NCBI GenBank assembly: GCA_003554585.1
Contig: PWGV01000094.1
Coordinates: 1-55,644, forward strand
Direction: 5' to 3'
Origin: Halobacteroidaceae bacterium
GTDB taxonomy: Bacteria; Bacillota; Halanaerobiia; B1SED10-174
DNA: 55,644 nucleotides
This document shows positions 1-8,982 of the stretch, one piece after another. The notes beneath the pieces are model-generated. The model was not told the DNA's origin, did not search any database, and was given only the letters and a program-made list of their open reading frames with translations. How positions within the stretch are numbered: the stretch's first letter is position 1; each line of letters opens with the position of its first letter. Position numbers and translations under genes: made by a program.

Positions 1-1
1 C

Positions 2-283
2 CTCTGGGATAATGTGACCATTCCATCATTCCTCACTGCTCTCCGCCAATGGTGTGCTTTGGCTAGAGAATCGGAAATACCAGAGCTTGATAAATTTGCA
101 ACTTCTTTGGAGAAGCATTCTTTAGGTCTTTTGAATTATTGTTTCTACCCAATACATACCGGGATAATTGAAGCTTACAATAACACAATCGGAGTAGTAA
201 AAAGAAAGGCCAGAGGGTTCCATGATGAGGAGTATTTTAAAATCAAAATTTTTCAGGCAATAAATCTTAAGAATAATTATTGA
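2..283 (+). CDS. ISL3-family transposase, C-terminal fragment (runs off window start)
   Basis: The reading frame is open from the first bases of the window, so the real gene begins upstream and only about 93 C-terminal codons are visible. The tail contains GIIEAYNNTIGVVKRKARGF followed by an aromatic-rich stretch. This matches the end of the DDE domain of ISL3 (IS204/IS1001/IS1165) transposases, where a Glu-x-x-Asn-x-x-Ile motif carries the last catalytic acid and is followed by a basic helix and a GF(R/H) motif. It would catalyse cut-and-paste movement of its own element. Whether the complete copy is active cannot be judged from this piece. The family assignment rests on this motif alone but is fairly secure. 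Confidence 0.8.
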   Translation, partial: LWDNVTIPSFLTALRQWCALARESEIPELDKFATSLEKHSLGLLNYCFYPIHTGIIEAYNNTIGVVKRKARGFHDEEYFKIKIFQAINLKNNY

Positions 284-313
284 ATGTCAACTGTACTCAT
301 TTGGAGGAGAACC
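284..313 (+). repeat. Possible right terminal repeat of the ISL3-type element
   Basis: Directly after the transposase stop codon the minus strand reads GGTTCTCCTCCAAATGAG inward from position 313. ISL3 elements typically begin with GG(C/T)TCT-like termini, so the element may end near 313, with 314-321 as one copy of an 8-bp target duplication. The left end lies outside the window, so this cannot be confirmed. Confidence 0.3.
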
Positions 314-392
314 TAAAATAGGAATAAAAGGTTCTGTTTTTATATATTATCGGGTTATTATATCTTTTTTATTCAAATCACTTTTGGATAAT

Positions 393-420
393 AAAAAAAA
401 CCCTGCCGCAGCAGGGTCTT
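393..420 (-). terminator. Intrinsic terminator after the OmpH-like gene
   Basis: A perfect 6-bp stem (401-406 CCCTGC with 411-416 GCAGGG, 4-nt loop) is followed on the minus strand by a run of eight T (plus-strand A at 393-400). It sits just after the stop codon at 427. Confidence 0.85.
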
Positions 421-426
421 TTCGTC

Positions 427-891
427 TTAATTATTATTAATTTTTTCTAACACTGCCTGGGTTAAATCATGTCCCCCATAAATCACGTTCTGAGATTCCA
501 GGACAATCTCAACACCTTTTTCCAGGGCCACTTCCTGAACAATATCCTCTATTTTCTCCACAACTTCAGCTATTAACTCCTGTTCCCGCATGGCCAATCT
601 GTGCTGATATTCTTCCAGCAGTTCTTCCTGTTCCTGTTCGCTCAGGTCAGCAGCCTTTTCCTCAAGTTCTTCCCGCATGGTCTGTGCTTCCATGCTTAAT
701 TGCATTTCAGCAGACATGGTATCGGGATGAGCTTCAAAAATTCTCCGGATGTCAACATGTCCTACTGCAGTCTCTGCTTCTCCAGGACCTGCCTGTAAAA
801 GCGGAGTTTCTGTAACAACAGTATAGACGCCCACAACCATAAGCACTGCCATAATGATTAGAGCGCCCTGCAATAATTTTTTCCAAAGCAA
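427..891 (-). CDS. OmpH/Skp-like periplasmic chaperone family protein
   Basis: The protein has about 154 residues: a basic start, one hydrophobic segment near residues 8-28 (signal peptide or anchor), a VDIRRIFEAHP segment, a long Glu/Gln-rich coiled coil and a C-terminal KGVEIVLES..VIYGGHDLT segment. That is the pattern of OmpH/Skp proteins, where the coiled coil forms tentacle-like arms that hold unfolded exported proteins, and the C-terminal signature resembles the Skp core. A GTG at 900 is in frame but lies against the GAGGAG ribosome site. The TTG at 891 has about 6 nt spacing and is preferred. The gene stands alone with its own terminator. Skp-type chaperones normally serve outer-membrane biogenesis, which is notable next to the secretin locus. 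The family call is good; its role in this cell is inferred. Confidence 0.75.
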   Translation of the reverse strand: MLWKKLLQGALIIMAVLMVVGVYTVVTETPLLQAGPGEAETAVGHVDIRRIFEAHPDTMSAEMQLSMEAQTMREELEEKAADLSEQEQEELLEEYQHRLAMREQELIAEVVEKIEDIVQEVALEKGVEIVLESQNVIYGGHDLTQAVLEKINNN

Positions 892-900
892 ACAAATCAC

Positions 901-1319
901 TCCTCTAAAACAAAAATATTGAACCCATTCTTCTCTATTATACTTCTTTTAAATTATCCCTGCTATTATTTTTTTCCGACTTCCCATTTAAGTCGGAAAA
1001 ATGCTTCAAAAAACTTCCTAAGAAAATAGAAACCGGCAAACTAACTAATTTAACCCAAAACCTCCTTATTCCACCCTTTCTAAATCCTACAACTCTAAAA
1101 TTTTTTCCCAAACGGAGAATAGTTGAAAAAAATCGTTTTCAATAATGTGAACTTTTTTATGCTGCGCGAAACCGTCATTTCAGCTATTAACCACCCAATG
1201 ACTGCTGATGATAAGGGCGAGAAAGAAATAAAAACCCAGGAAAACTCTCGGGGACAGATGGCAATTAACTTTTTAAGCCAGAATTCCAGCAAACCTGCCC
1301 CCATAAATCCGGGTTAACA
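901..1319. other. Intergenic region, about 420 bp, no confident gene
   Basis: The stretch holds the upstream region of the OmpH-like gene, including a minus-strand TATAAT (plus-strand ATTATA at 937-942) without a good -35, and the inverted repeat at 971-1001. Two short overlapping frames occupy opposite strands: 1095-1304 on minus, hydrophobic, without a clear ribosome site; and 1123-1317 on plus, starting TTG after GGAGAATAG. Neither resembles a family I know. Otherwise I see nothing in it. Confidence 0.5.
971..1001. repeat. 12-bp perfect inverted repeat upstream of the OmpH-like gene
   Basis: TTTTTCCGACTT (971-982) and AAGTCGGAAAAA (990-1001) are exact complements separated by 7 nt. The T-run precedes the stem and the A-run follows it on both strands, so it is not an intrinsic terminator. 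It lies about 30-60 bp upstream of the TATAAT-like box at 937-942, a position suited to an operator or activator site. Confidence 0.5.
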
Positions 1320-2546
1320 TTATCCTCCGGAAACCTCAGCCTGGGAATTTTTCCCCCGCAGAAAGAAAAAATATAGGACGGAAAGACTTGGGAATACCGA
1401 AATTAACATCCAGGAATAGGTGTAGTGGCCAGCTTGATCTGCAATCAAACCAAAAATTGGGGGCAAAGCAACTACCGCAAGACGAACAAAGGAAAGGGCC
1501 AGCCCCGTCGCAACGCCCGTTTTTATTGCTCCCGCCAGGCTTCCCAAAAACCCGAAATAAACTCCAGCAAAACCCATGCCGGAAAAACCTACAAAAAAGG
1601 CTAATGTTAATAGAACTCCACCGGTAAGAGTTGTCCCTGCAAAAGCAAAAATTAAAAGAATAGTAATAACAATAATACTCTGAATTGTCATTACCAGGTC
1701 CTGCCGGAAAACCCTGAACCGATCAGATAAAAAACCCCAGAAGGGGCGCCCAAATACACCCCCGGCCTGGGCCAATCCCAGCCCCAAACCCGCGTGATAA
1801 AGGGATAAGCCTCCTGCCTCGTGCAACCAGAGGGGCAAATAGCCGATAAGGGTACCCAAAACCGAGGCAAAAGCAAAACCGGTGAGAAGAAGGAAACGGA
1901 AATCAGGAATGACCAATAAATCATGGACTTCTTTTTTGAAGGAACCATTTTTTTTCTCATCAGTTTTATCAGCCTGGTCTTTACGGGCCAGGCTTTTATT
2001 TTTTAAAATACTAACGGCTAACCCCAGGCAGATCAGCCCCGCACCCATGACGGCAAACCTCCAGCCCAGTTGGAGGGCTATAGCCGGCAAAACAAAGGCC
2101 CCTGTTAATGACCCGACTCCGATCCCGGACCGGAATAAACCCATAATTGTATTGCTGGACTTACCAGAGGTTAAAGCAATTATGGCCTTATTTCCCGCAG
2201 GCGTTAAAAGACTCTGTCCCAGGCCCGCTCCGAAGGCAAAAACCAACAGGAAGCTGTAGTTGGGAACCAAACCGTACAGGGCAATAAAACTTCCCATTAC
2301 CAGGCCGCCGAGAGCTAATCCCTTTCTTATTCCCAATCGGTCAATCAGGTACCCTGCAAAAAGTGCCGAAGCAAAAGAAGCTAAAAACAAAAAAGTTGTA
2401 TAAAGGCCCACCTGGGTCCGGGAAAGCTGGAAATCCTCCCTGACCATTGGCAAAAGAGCAGCAAATCCGCCCAGAGCAAAGCCCATTACAAGATTAATGG
2501 CAAAGGGGGGCGTTATCTCCGCCCAGGGGATCCTTTTTAGTTCCAT
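1320..2546 (-). CDS. Major facilitator superfamily transporter
   Basis: This 408-residue polytopic membrane protein has about 12 hydrophobic segments in two halves joined by a charged central loop (near residues 185-210, rich in Lys/Asp/Glu). The cytoplasmic loop GYLIDRLGIRKGLALGG after the second segment is the MFS motif A (G-x-x-x-D-R-x-G-x-R-(K/R)). The substrate cannot be read from the sequence; the overall shape is that of MFS_1 carriers such as CynX/NimT-like anion or drug transporters. A GGGAGG ribosome site sits 9 nt before the ATG. It follows addA by 18 bp on the same strand, so it may be co-transcribed, though no functional link is evident. Confidence 0.85.
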   Translation of the reverse strand: MELKRIPWAEITPPFAINLVMGFALGGFAALLPMVREDFQLSRTQVGLYTTFLFLASFASALFAGYLIDRLGIRKGLALGGLVMGSFIALYGLVPNYSFLLVFAFGAGLGQSLLTPAGNKAIIALTSGKSSNTIMGLFRSGIGVGSLTGAFVLPAIALQLGWRFAVMGAGLICLGLAVSILKNKSLARKDQADKTDEKKNGSFKKEVHDLLVIPDFRFLLLTGFAFASVLGTLIGYLPLWLHEAGGLSLYHAGLGLGLAQAGGVFGRPFWGFLSDRFRVFRQDLVMTIQSIIVITILLIFAFAGTTLTGGVLLTLAFFVGFSGMGFAGVYFGFLGSLAGAIKTGVATGLALSFVRLAVVALPPIFGLIADQAGHYTYSWMLISVFPSLSVLYFFFLRGKNSQAEVSGG

Positions 2547-2564
2547 GATTTTTTCCTCCCTGTT

Positions 2565-5500
2565 TTAATAGGCTGGGCAAATCGAGTAAAATTCGCAATA
2601 ATTACAATGGCCACCGGTTTTCGGCGAAAAATCCCTTGCCCCGATTTGCCTCGCAGCATCTTCAATTATTTTTTTTATGGCTTCCGTAGACTTTATTTCC
2701 ATGGCTTGCCCATTGGAAGTGTATATGATCCAGGCCTGTTCAACTTCAACACCGGGTTGTAGACAGCGCAGGGCTTCAATATAACAGGCCAATTGGAGGT
2801 GGTAATTATTTTTATAGGTTACTTCTTCAATATTTTTATCCCCGAGCTGGGTTGTTTTAAAATCGATTAATTTCCATCCATCCTTCTCCCTGATTAAGCG
2901 GTCCACAATGCCTTTAAGATAAACCACCAGGCACTCTTCTTTTTTCCATCTAACCCGGAATTTTTTCTCCCTGATATCTTCCTCCGCTTTCTTTATTCTA
3001 TCCAACCAGCCCGAAGCCTGCAAATTATCCAAATGCTTTCCTAATTCCTCTTGATAAATAGTCTGCATTTCTCCTGGAATCTCCAGGCTTTTAAGTCGAT
3101 CTTCCCAAATTTGCCCTGCGGGCTTATAGATTTCTTGCTCCATAAGTCCATGCAGAATCTGGCCCACTTTAACCGGTTTGATTCTCGATTTTTCACCTTT
3201 TTTTAAAACTTTGCGTAAAGGTAGCATCCTTTCCTCTACCAGCAGTTCCTGGCGGAAATAATACTGCAAAGGACAGGTCCAGAACAAACTAAGATCTGTA
3301 GGACTGAGCTCAACCTCCAAATTCCTGGGTAAAGGTTGGGGATTCCAACAGCCAAGTTCTTCTTCGATGATCCCCTCAAGGAAGGAAACCGAGTTCTTTG
3401 CTGGCCCGGGTTGTTGCAAAGGAACATTATCTTTTTCTTCAACTTCTTCCAGTTTTAAAACTCCTTCCTTCCGGGCAAGGGGGAAATCAGGTCCCCCATA
3501 AGCAACCTCCAACCATTCTAAAAAACTCCTGGCCTGAGAAAAATCCTCAACTTCCCGGCTTTTTTCTTTGGAGCCAACCATCAGGAAGTATCTTTCCGCC
3601 CTTGTTGCAGCAACATAAAACAACCTTTTTTCTTCGGCAAGCTGTTCGGCCTTTAACCTCTCGCCTATTTTCTTCCGAACCGCTGGAATTCCCCGCAAAC
3701 CGGTTTTGGGGTCGATTACTCCAAACCCCAGCTCCTCTTTTTCACCGATTTTCCCCTTGCGGATGGGATCTCCATACCCCCAGTTAAATTGCCCTCCCAG
3801 GTCAGCCAGAATTACCGCGGGAAATTGCAGTCCTTTGGACTGGTGAATACTCATAATAACAACGTCGGTATCAACATCCGTAACCGCTTCACCTTCTTCT
3901 TTGGGGTTTTGCAACTGCTGCTCCAGAAAATGGTTGAATTCTCCCAGCGATTTTCCACCCCGGGAAAACCTGCGGGCAATTTCCAGGAATTTTTCCACGT
4001 TTCTAATTTTCTGCTGGCTTCTCTCTCCCAGATTCAGGTTAAGATAGAGCCTGGAATCCAAAAAAATCGTCTGAAGAAATTCACCCAGAGGCAGGCGATC
4101 TTTGAGGAAAAGCCACCGCGAAAGATCTTTTTTAATATTAATCCAGAATTTATCCTTTGCCTTCTGGATTTTTTCCCAAAAGGAATCCTCTTCAACTTGA
4201 GTTAAACGATAAATTTCCCCGTCGCTAACTCCGATCAGGGGTGACCGCAAAAGCCCAACTAACTCGATATCTTTCCGGGGATTGGCCAGGAAAAAGAGTA
4301 AATTGCATAAATCAAAAATTTCCTGCTGGTTGAAAAAACCCCGCCCGCGAACTGTGGTAAAACTTATCTTGGCCTGCCGAAGAGCCTGTTCGTAGTGGTG
4401 GACCTGGGTTAAACTCCGCAAAAGAATTGCCAGGCGGGGGGTTCCCTGATCCCCAACCAGATGGGGCAGGAGTTCGGAAACCTTTTCAGCAACCCTGCTG
4501 GCCTCAGTGGAAATTCGGTTTAATCTGTCTCCCTTTTCCTTAATAATTACAGCTCTGGCTTCCCCCGGAAGATCTTTTTTTCCTTCTCCCGCTTCCAATT
4601 TTTGAAAAGGCGCTTCATATTCCTCGCTGGCATCCTTTAAAAGTTCTTTAAAAAAGGAATTGAAAAATTTGATTAAACTCCCACAGGAACGAAAGTTCTT
4701 GTTAAAAATAACATCAACACCAGAATTCAATATCTCTCTTCTGCCCCTGTGGAAAATAGTAACATCCCCGCCCCGGAAAGAATAAATAGCCTGTTTAATG
4801 TCCCCGACCAAAAATAGATTGCTTCGCTCCCCGCTTCGCCATATTCTCTCAATTATTTCCCACTGCCTGGAATTTGTATCCTGAAATTCATCTACCATGA
4901 TATAGCGGAAGCGGTCCCCGAGTTTTTGCCTAACAGATTTACTGTTTACAATTAAAGCGTGGGTAAAACCCTCCAGATCGTTAAAATCAAGACAATTTTG
5001 CTGTTTTTTAGCTTTCTGGAAACGATCAATAGAGCCCCTGACAATGCGTGCTAAATAGGGGAAAAGGCGGGCGGCTTCCCGATCAAAGTGGGTGGGCAAA
5101 AGGTTAATATCTCCCGGGGGTAAAATTCTTTCCAGTCCTTCTTTTATTCCCAGGAGCAATTTTTTCACTTCTTCGTGCTCTTTTTCAAACCCTTTCCAGT
5201 TTCCTTTTTTACCTACCTGGTGGTGGCTTTTCATTTTCAGGTAATCCCCGGAAGATGAAATAAATCTTTCGGTAAATTCGCGAAAATCAATTGCTTCCTC
5301 CCATTTATCATTCGGACAGCCTTTATCCTGCAAGTAGTGGTAAAAATCGATCAGACCTCGAATAAAATTTATTCCCTCATCGTTTTCCGGCACGTCAAGC
5401 TGAGAGTAACCAATTAAAGGTTGCAATAATTCTTTTGTTTCCTGCCAGGATAAATAAGGGAGTTCTTTTTGGGCAAACCATCGTGTCAACAATTCATCGG

Positions 5501-6080
5501 GGTTTGAGTTTTCATATTCCTCCAGGGTATTTTTAATTTCATATCTTTTCTCCACAAGGTCAATCAGGTTTTTTCCCAGCTGACGCCTGCTCCAGAGCAA
5601 TAGTAACTCTTCCAGTCCCCGGTCCTGATTCCGGGAAAGCTGGTTAATTTCTTTTTCCACAGACTCCATTAAAAGCTGCTGTTGATCAAAACCTTCGATT
5701 ACCCCGAATTCAGGATCAACCCCGCTTTCAAGGGGAAAGGTTTTTAACAGCCTTGCACATAAGGAATGGAAGGTCGAGATTTGATTATCCAGAAAGTGAT
5801 CGGAAAAATTAGCCCAGCCTTCTCCGCTCTGGTTTTCTACCCTTTTTTGAATTCTCTCTCTCATTTCACCCGCAGCTTTTTCGGTGAAGGTTACAACCAA
5901 TATATTTCCCGGTTTTATTGGGCTTCCCATTTCAATTGAATTCTCAACAATTTTGAGATAACGTTCAGTTAAAACCCGGGTTTTCCCGGAACCAGCTCCA
6001 GCAAGGACCAGCATATTTTTATCCAGATCGAGGGCATCTTTCTGTTCCCCTGTTAATTCTAATTTTTCAGCCAAGGCCAT
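2565..6080 (-). CDS. addA: ATP-dependent helicase/nuclease subunit A (AddA)
   Basis: AddA is the UvrD-like 3'-5' helicase and nuclease subunit of the AddAB enzyme, which resects double-strand breaks to feed RecA. Visible motifs in order: Walker A AGAGSGKT (residues 27-34), a FHSLCARLL segment, motif II VDEFQDTN, GDIKQAIYSFRGG, motif VI-like YVAATRAERYFL, and a C-terminal RecB-type nuclease with LIDFKTT. The C-terminal part also has the cysteine pattern FWTCPLQYYF ... CNYCEFYSIC, like the Fe-S-stapled nuclease usually described for AddB. The start is placed at the ATG at 6080, preceded by GGGGAGGGGGG, overlapping the end of addB by 14 bp, which suggests translational coupling. The length of about 1170 residues is near the family norm. 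Confidence 0.93.
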   Translation of the reverse strand: MALAEKLELTGEQKDALDLDKNMLVLAGAGSGKTRVLTERYLKIVENSIEMGSPIKPGNILVVTFTEKAAGEMRERIQKRVENQSGEGWANFSDHFLDNQISTFHSLCARLLKTFPLESGVDPEFGVIEGFDQQQLLMESVEKEINQLSRNQDRGLEELLLLWSRRQLGKNLIDLVEKRYEIKNTLEEYENSNPDELLTRWFAQKELPYLSWQETKELLQPLIGYSQLDVPENDEGINFIRGLIDFYHYLQDKGCPNDKWEEAIDFREFTERFISSSGDYLKMKSHHQVGKKGNWKGFEKEHEEVKKLLLGIKEGLERILPPGDINLLPTHFDREAARLFPYLARIVRGSIDRFQKAKKQQNCLDFNDLEGFTHALIVNSKSVRQKLGDRFRYIMVDEFQDTNSRQWEIIERIWRSGERSNLFLVGDIKQAIYSFRGGDVTIFHRGRREILNSGVDVIFNKNFRSCGSLIKFFNSFFKELLKDASEEYEAPFQKLEAGEGKKDLPGEARAVIIKEKGDRLNRISTEASRVAEKVSELLPHLVGDQGTPRLAILLRSLTQVHHYEQALRQAKISFTTVRGRGFFNQQEIFDLCNLLFFLANPRKDIELVGLLRSPLIGVSDGEIYRLTQVEEDSFWEKIQKAKDKFWINIKKDLSRWLFLKDRLPLGEFLQTIFLDSRLYLNLNLGERSQQKIRNVEKFLEIARRFSRGGKSLGEFNHFLEQQLQNPKEEGEAVTDVDTDVVIMSIHQSKGLQFPAVILADLGGQFNWGYGDPIRKGKIGEKEELGFGVIDPKTGLRGIPAVRKKIGERLKAEQLAEEKRLFYVAATRAERYFLMVGSKEKSREVEDFSQARSFLEWLEVAYGGPDFPLARKEGVLKLEEVEEKDNVPLQQPGPAKNSVSFLEGIIEEELGCWNPQPLPRNLEVELSPTDLSLFWTCPLQYYFRQELLVEERMLPLRKVLKKGEKSRIKPVKVGQILHGLMEQEIYKPAGQIWEDRLKSLEIPGEMQTIYQEELGKHLDNLQASGWLDRIKKAEEDIREKKFRVRWKKEECLVVYLKGIVDRLIREKDGWKLIDFKTTQLGDKNIEEVTYKNNYHLQLACYIEALRCLQPGVEVEQAWIIYTSNGQAMEIKSTEAIKKIIEDAARQIGARDFSPKTGGHCNYCEFYSICPAY

Positions 6081-8928
6081 TCCCCCCCTCCCCGTGGTTG
6101 TTGTTTTTTCTACAAACCGTCCGGAAAGAACAATAATCGCAGTTTGCGTCTTCCCGGTCCCAGGTGGTTGGCTGGAAACTTCCCTGGTCGATTCCTTCCT
6201 TAATTTTTCCAAGTATTTTTTCGTATTTATCCCGACCCCCCAGGTCTTCCAGGGAAATAATACTCCGCTTATTAAAGTGTTCTCCTAAATTGTCCCCGAT
6301 TAAGGGCTTTAAACCAACTGGTTCCCGGTGCCGCAGTTGATAATACCCTCCCAGTATTTCCTTGCCTTCCAGGTCAGGGCGATTTTTCAGGGCAAGCACA
6401 TAAAGAGGTAACTGTAGATTTTTCCCCTCTCGGATCTCTTTCCCCTGCGGAACCCGACCTGTTTTGTAATCATAAATCATAATGTCCTGGTCCGCAAAGC
6501 TGTCCAGTCTATCTACTCTACCTGTCAGCCGGAAAGGACCCAGTTTGGGAAATTGATTATTCTTTCCCAGATCGGTTTCAAAATCCCGGGGAGAAAATTT
6601 ATCCAATCGCTTTTGCTCGTACCTTAAAAACCGGCGAAAAACACCCTCAGGTAATTTACCATCCCCAAGACCTCTCAACCAGTTCCGGTATTGAGCTCCA
6701 ATAAAAAGGTTCCTATCCAAATCTATATTTTTTTCCTCCAATACTTCCAGGGTAATTTCCCTCAATTTTGCAAAAGCACCATTTAAATCGCGCTTTAGGA
6801 GCTCAAACCCCTTATCTTTTCCAAATAATTCTAAGACGCGATGGATCTGCAGACCGAAAAGAGCCAGTTCCTCTTCTTCCTCCACTTCCTCTACTTCTCT
6901 TACCTCCAGAACCCAGTGTAAAAAATAATAAAAGGGGCAGCGCCAGTAATCTTCAAGCGCTGTTACTGCTACGGGGTCAGGAGTCAAACTACTGCCAGGA
7001 CCGAGGAGCCCATTAAATTCACTGGCTTCATTATTTTCTCTTGCCCAGTCCATAATTAAATTCTTTATATCCCTGGGGCTGGCAAGTTTTTGCCAGGTTT
7101 CCCGGTCCCATTGTTTGGCCAGGAAAACAAGCATATCATTTATCCCCACAAAATTTCTACCAGGCTGTGTGCCCACTAAATTCTCTATCTCAAAATCTTT
7201 AAGCAAGGGCGAAGGACGGGTTTCTTTACCTTTGAAATAAGCTGGAAATGAAATATCAACTTCCCCACAAGCAGAAACTATTTGATAGAAAAATAACCTT
7301 GCCTCTCTAAGGACCTGGGCTGAATCCTTTCCAGGTAAAAGAAAATTGTTTTCCGGGGCCTTGGGAAAATTATCTGCTGTAACTCCCATAAAGTAGACCT
7401 TGTCAGCAGGCCAACCCCGCATATTTAAAATCCCGGTTACCTGAACCCCTCCCGCCTGGGAGGGAATATAGTATTCTTTTTCCGCAATTAGTCTGCCCAG
7501 AACATGTTTGATCCTTTCCTGCAAATTGTCTCCAAAAAGAATTTCTCCCGCGAATAGTTGCTCCGCATCATCTAAAACCTCGTATAATTTGCGGATTGCA
7601 ATAGTGATTTCCTGGGGGTTAAAATCTTCCTGGATTTCCCCGGGCCCAATAACATTCGCTAAAAAAGAAATCTTCAGAAAAACTTCCTGCAGAAGGGAGA
7701 AAAAATTCCGGTGATCACAGGTTTTCTGAAGTGGGATCAAAAATTTTGCAATAAATCCTCCCAGAATAATCAACTGGTCTTCAATTAATTCTGCCCCTTC
7801 CCTGGGAAGGATTGCTCCTGGGTCCACCTCCCCTTTAAAAAGGGGCTCCAGGTCATTGTAATTGAAGCGCCGGGCAAAATTATCAATTAATTCTATATTC
7901 AAGCCCCTTAGTTCAACCAAAGAGTTGGAAAAAAACCTGTAGAGGAGCTGCCGGCTGTAGGGGTTTTCTACGAGCTCCAGAATTGTTTTTAAGAGAATTG
8001 CCGGGGGGCTTCCCTCCAGGGGTAATCCCCGGGATATATCAAAGGGAATACCATATTGGGGAAATGTCTCCATGATTAGGGTTTGGTATTCTTCAACCGC
8101 CGCAGGAACAACAAATAACTCCGCTGGGGGAATCCCGCTTTCGATTTTCCTGCGCAGGTCCCGGGCCACGTACTTTGTTTCTTCCTCGGGGTTAAAAAAC
8201 TCCCCGACAGGACCACAGCTTTCCATTTTATCAAGGGGGAGTTTGAAATTTTCTTGATGGGATGCCTTTAAACAGGCAATAAAGGTTTTTTCCGAGGGCA
8301 GTTTTTCGGGTAAATCCGAAAAAAGAAATTTTCTTGCAAAGCCATTTTCCAATGCACTAATTATCTCCCAATCAATTGGCATCATATAGTGCAGTGTATC
8401 TAAACCCAGGCTTTCCCAATCGCTACTTAAATCCTTAACTAATTCCCATCCCATTTCCAGAAGACCATCAGAATCTATAAGCTCTTTTTCACGCAAAAAA
8501 GAGCGATACTTTTCCCGCAGGATCAGCAGGTCTTCTTTTTGCTCCGAAGACTCTTTAAGCTCAGAAATGGTCTTTTTTTCCTGGGCCAGAGTATTGAATA
8601 AACTTTTAATCTTTGCAGCAAGTCCGGGAAATTTTTCTGACTGAGTAAAAAAATGCAAAACATCCCAGTTCTCTTCAATTATCCTCTCCATAATTAAAAG
8701 TTCCTGGGCCGGGGCTATCTTTTTCTTGGTCCCTCCCCCCCTCTGGTATTGATCAAATAATAGCTCTGGGAGGGAAAACACCCCTGGGCTTTCCCAATAG
8801 CCTAATAGCTCGTTTTTAATATAATGAGCTTTTTTTTGTGTGGGGAGGATCAAAAGCATCCTGGGAGAAAGAGAAATTTTCTCAATTAACTCCGGAAGGT
8901 CCTGGTAGGTGACTAGCTCAAGGGACAA
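6067..8928 (-). CDS. addB: ATP-dependent nuclease subunit B (AddB)
   Basis: AddB partners AddA. It supplies the second nuclease and the inactivated helicase fold that scans for Chi-like sites. The 953-residue protein ends with a RecB-type nuclease (IMIYDYKTGRVP near residue 815, with a QLPLYVLAL Q-motif) flanked by the Fe-S cysteines YWRCPFYYFL and CDYCSFRTVC. The N-terminus opens directly with LLILPTQKKAHYIKNELL, corresponding to the segment after the P-loop in B. subtilis AddB. The GxSGSGKT Walker A is absent, as in RexB-like (type 2) forms. It starts with TTG at 8928 behind AGGAGGAATTTTT. It is the first gene of the addB-addA-MFS run. Confidence 0.9.
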   Translation of the reverse strand: MSLELVTYQDLPELIEKISLSPRMLLILPTQKKAHYIKNELLGYWESPGVFSLPELLFDQYQRGGGTKKKIAPAQELLIMERIIEENWDVLHFFTQSEKFPGLAAKIKSLFNTLAQEKKTISELKESSEQKEDLLILREKYRSFLREKELIDSDGLLEMGWELVKDLSSDWESLGLDTLHYMMPIDWEIISALENGFARKFLFSDLPEKLPSEKTFIACLKASHQENFKLPLDKMESCGPVGEFFNPEEETKYVARDLRRKIESGIPPAELFVVPAAVEEYQTLIMETFPQYGIPFDISRGLPLEGSPPAILLKTILELVENPYSRQLLYRFFSNSLVELRGLNIELIDNFARRFNYNDLEPLFKGEVDPGAILPREGAELIEDQLIILGGFIAKFLIPLQKTCDHRNFFSLLQEVFLKISFLANVIGPGEIQEDFNPQEITIAIRKLYEVLDDAEQLFAGEILFGDNLQERIKHVLGRLIAEKEYYIPSQAGGVQVTGILNMRGWPADKVYFMGVTADNFPKAPENNFLLPGKDSAQVLREARLFFYQIVSACGEVDISFPAYFKGKETRPSPLLKDFEIENLVGTQPGRNFVGINDMLVFLAKQWDRETWQKLASPRDIKNLIMDWARENNEASEFNGLLGPGSSLTPDPVAVTALEDYWRCPFYYFLHWVLEVREVEEVEEEEELALFGLQIHRVLELFGKDKGFELLKRDLNGAFAKLREITLEVLEEKNIDLDRNLFIGAQYRNWLRGLGDGKLPEGVFRRFLRYEQKRLDKFSPRDFETDLGKNNQFPKLGPFRLTGRVDRLDSFADQDIMIYDYKTGRVPQGKEIREGKNLQLPLYVLALKNRPDLEGKEILGGYYQLRHREPVGLKPLIGDNLGEHFNKRSIISLEDLGGRDKYEKILGKIKEGIDQGSFQPTTWDREDANCDYCSFRTVCRKNNNHGEGGNGLG

Positions 8929-8950
8929 AAAAATTCCTCCTTTTTCCTGT

Positions 8951-8982
8951 AAAATACAGAAAACCCCACCTTGAAGTGGGGC
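8951..8982 (-). terminator. Intrinsic terminator after the HD-GYP gene
   Basis: CCCCAC (8964-8969) pairs with GTGGGG (8976-8981), loop 6 nt, directly behind the stop codon at 8983. On the minus strand the stem is followed by TTTTCTGTATTTTA. It separates the HD-GYP module from addB. Confidence 0.7.

Noticed and set aside
1095-1317. Two overlapping short frames on opposite strands (1095-1304 minus, 1123-1317 plus)
   Set aside because: The minus frame has no clear ribosome site and the plus frame has only a moderate one; neither resembles a known family, and at most one can be real. Not called as genes.
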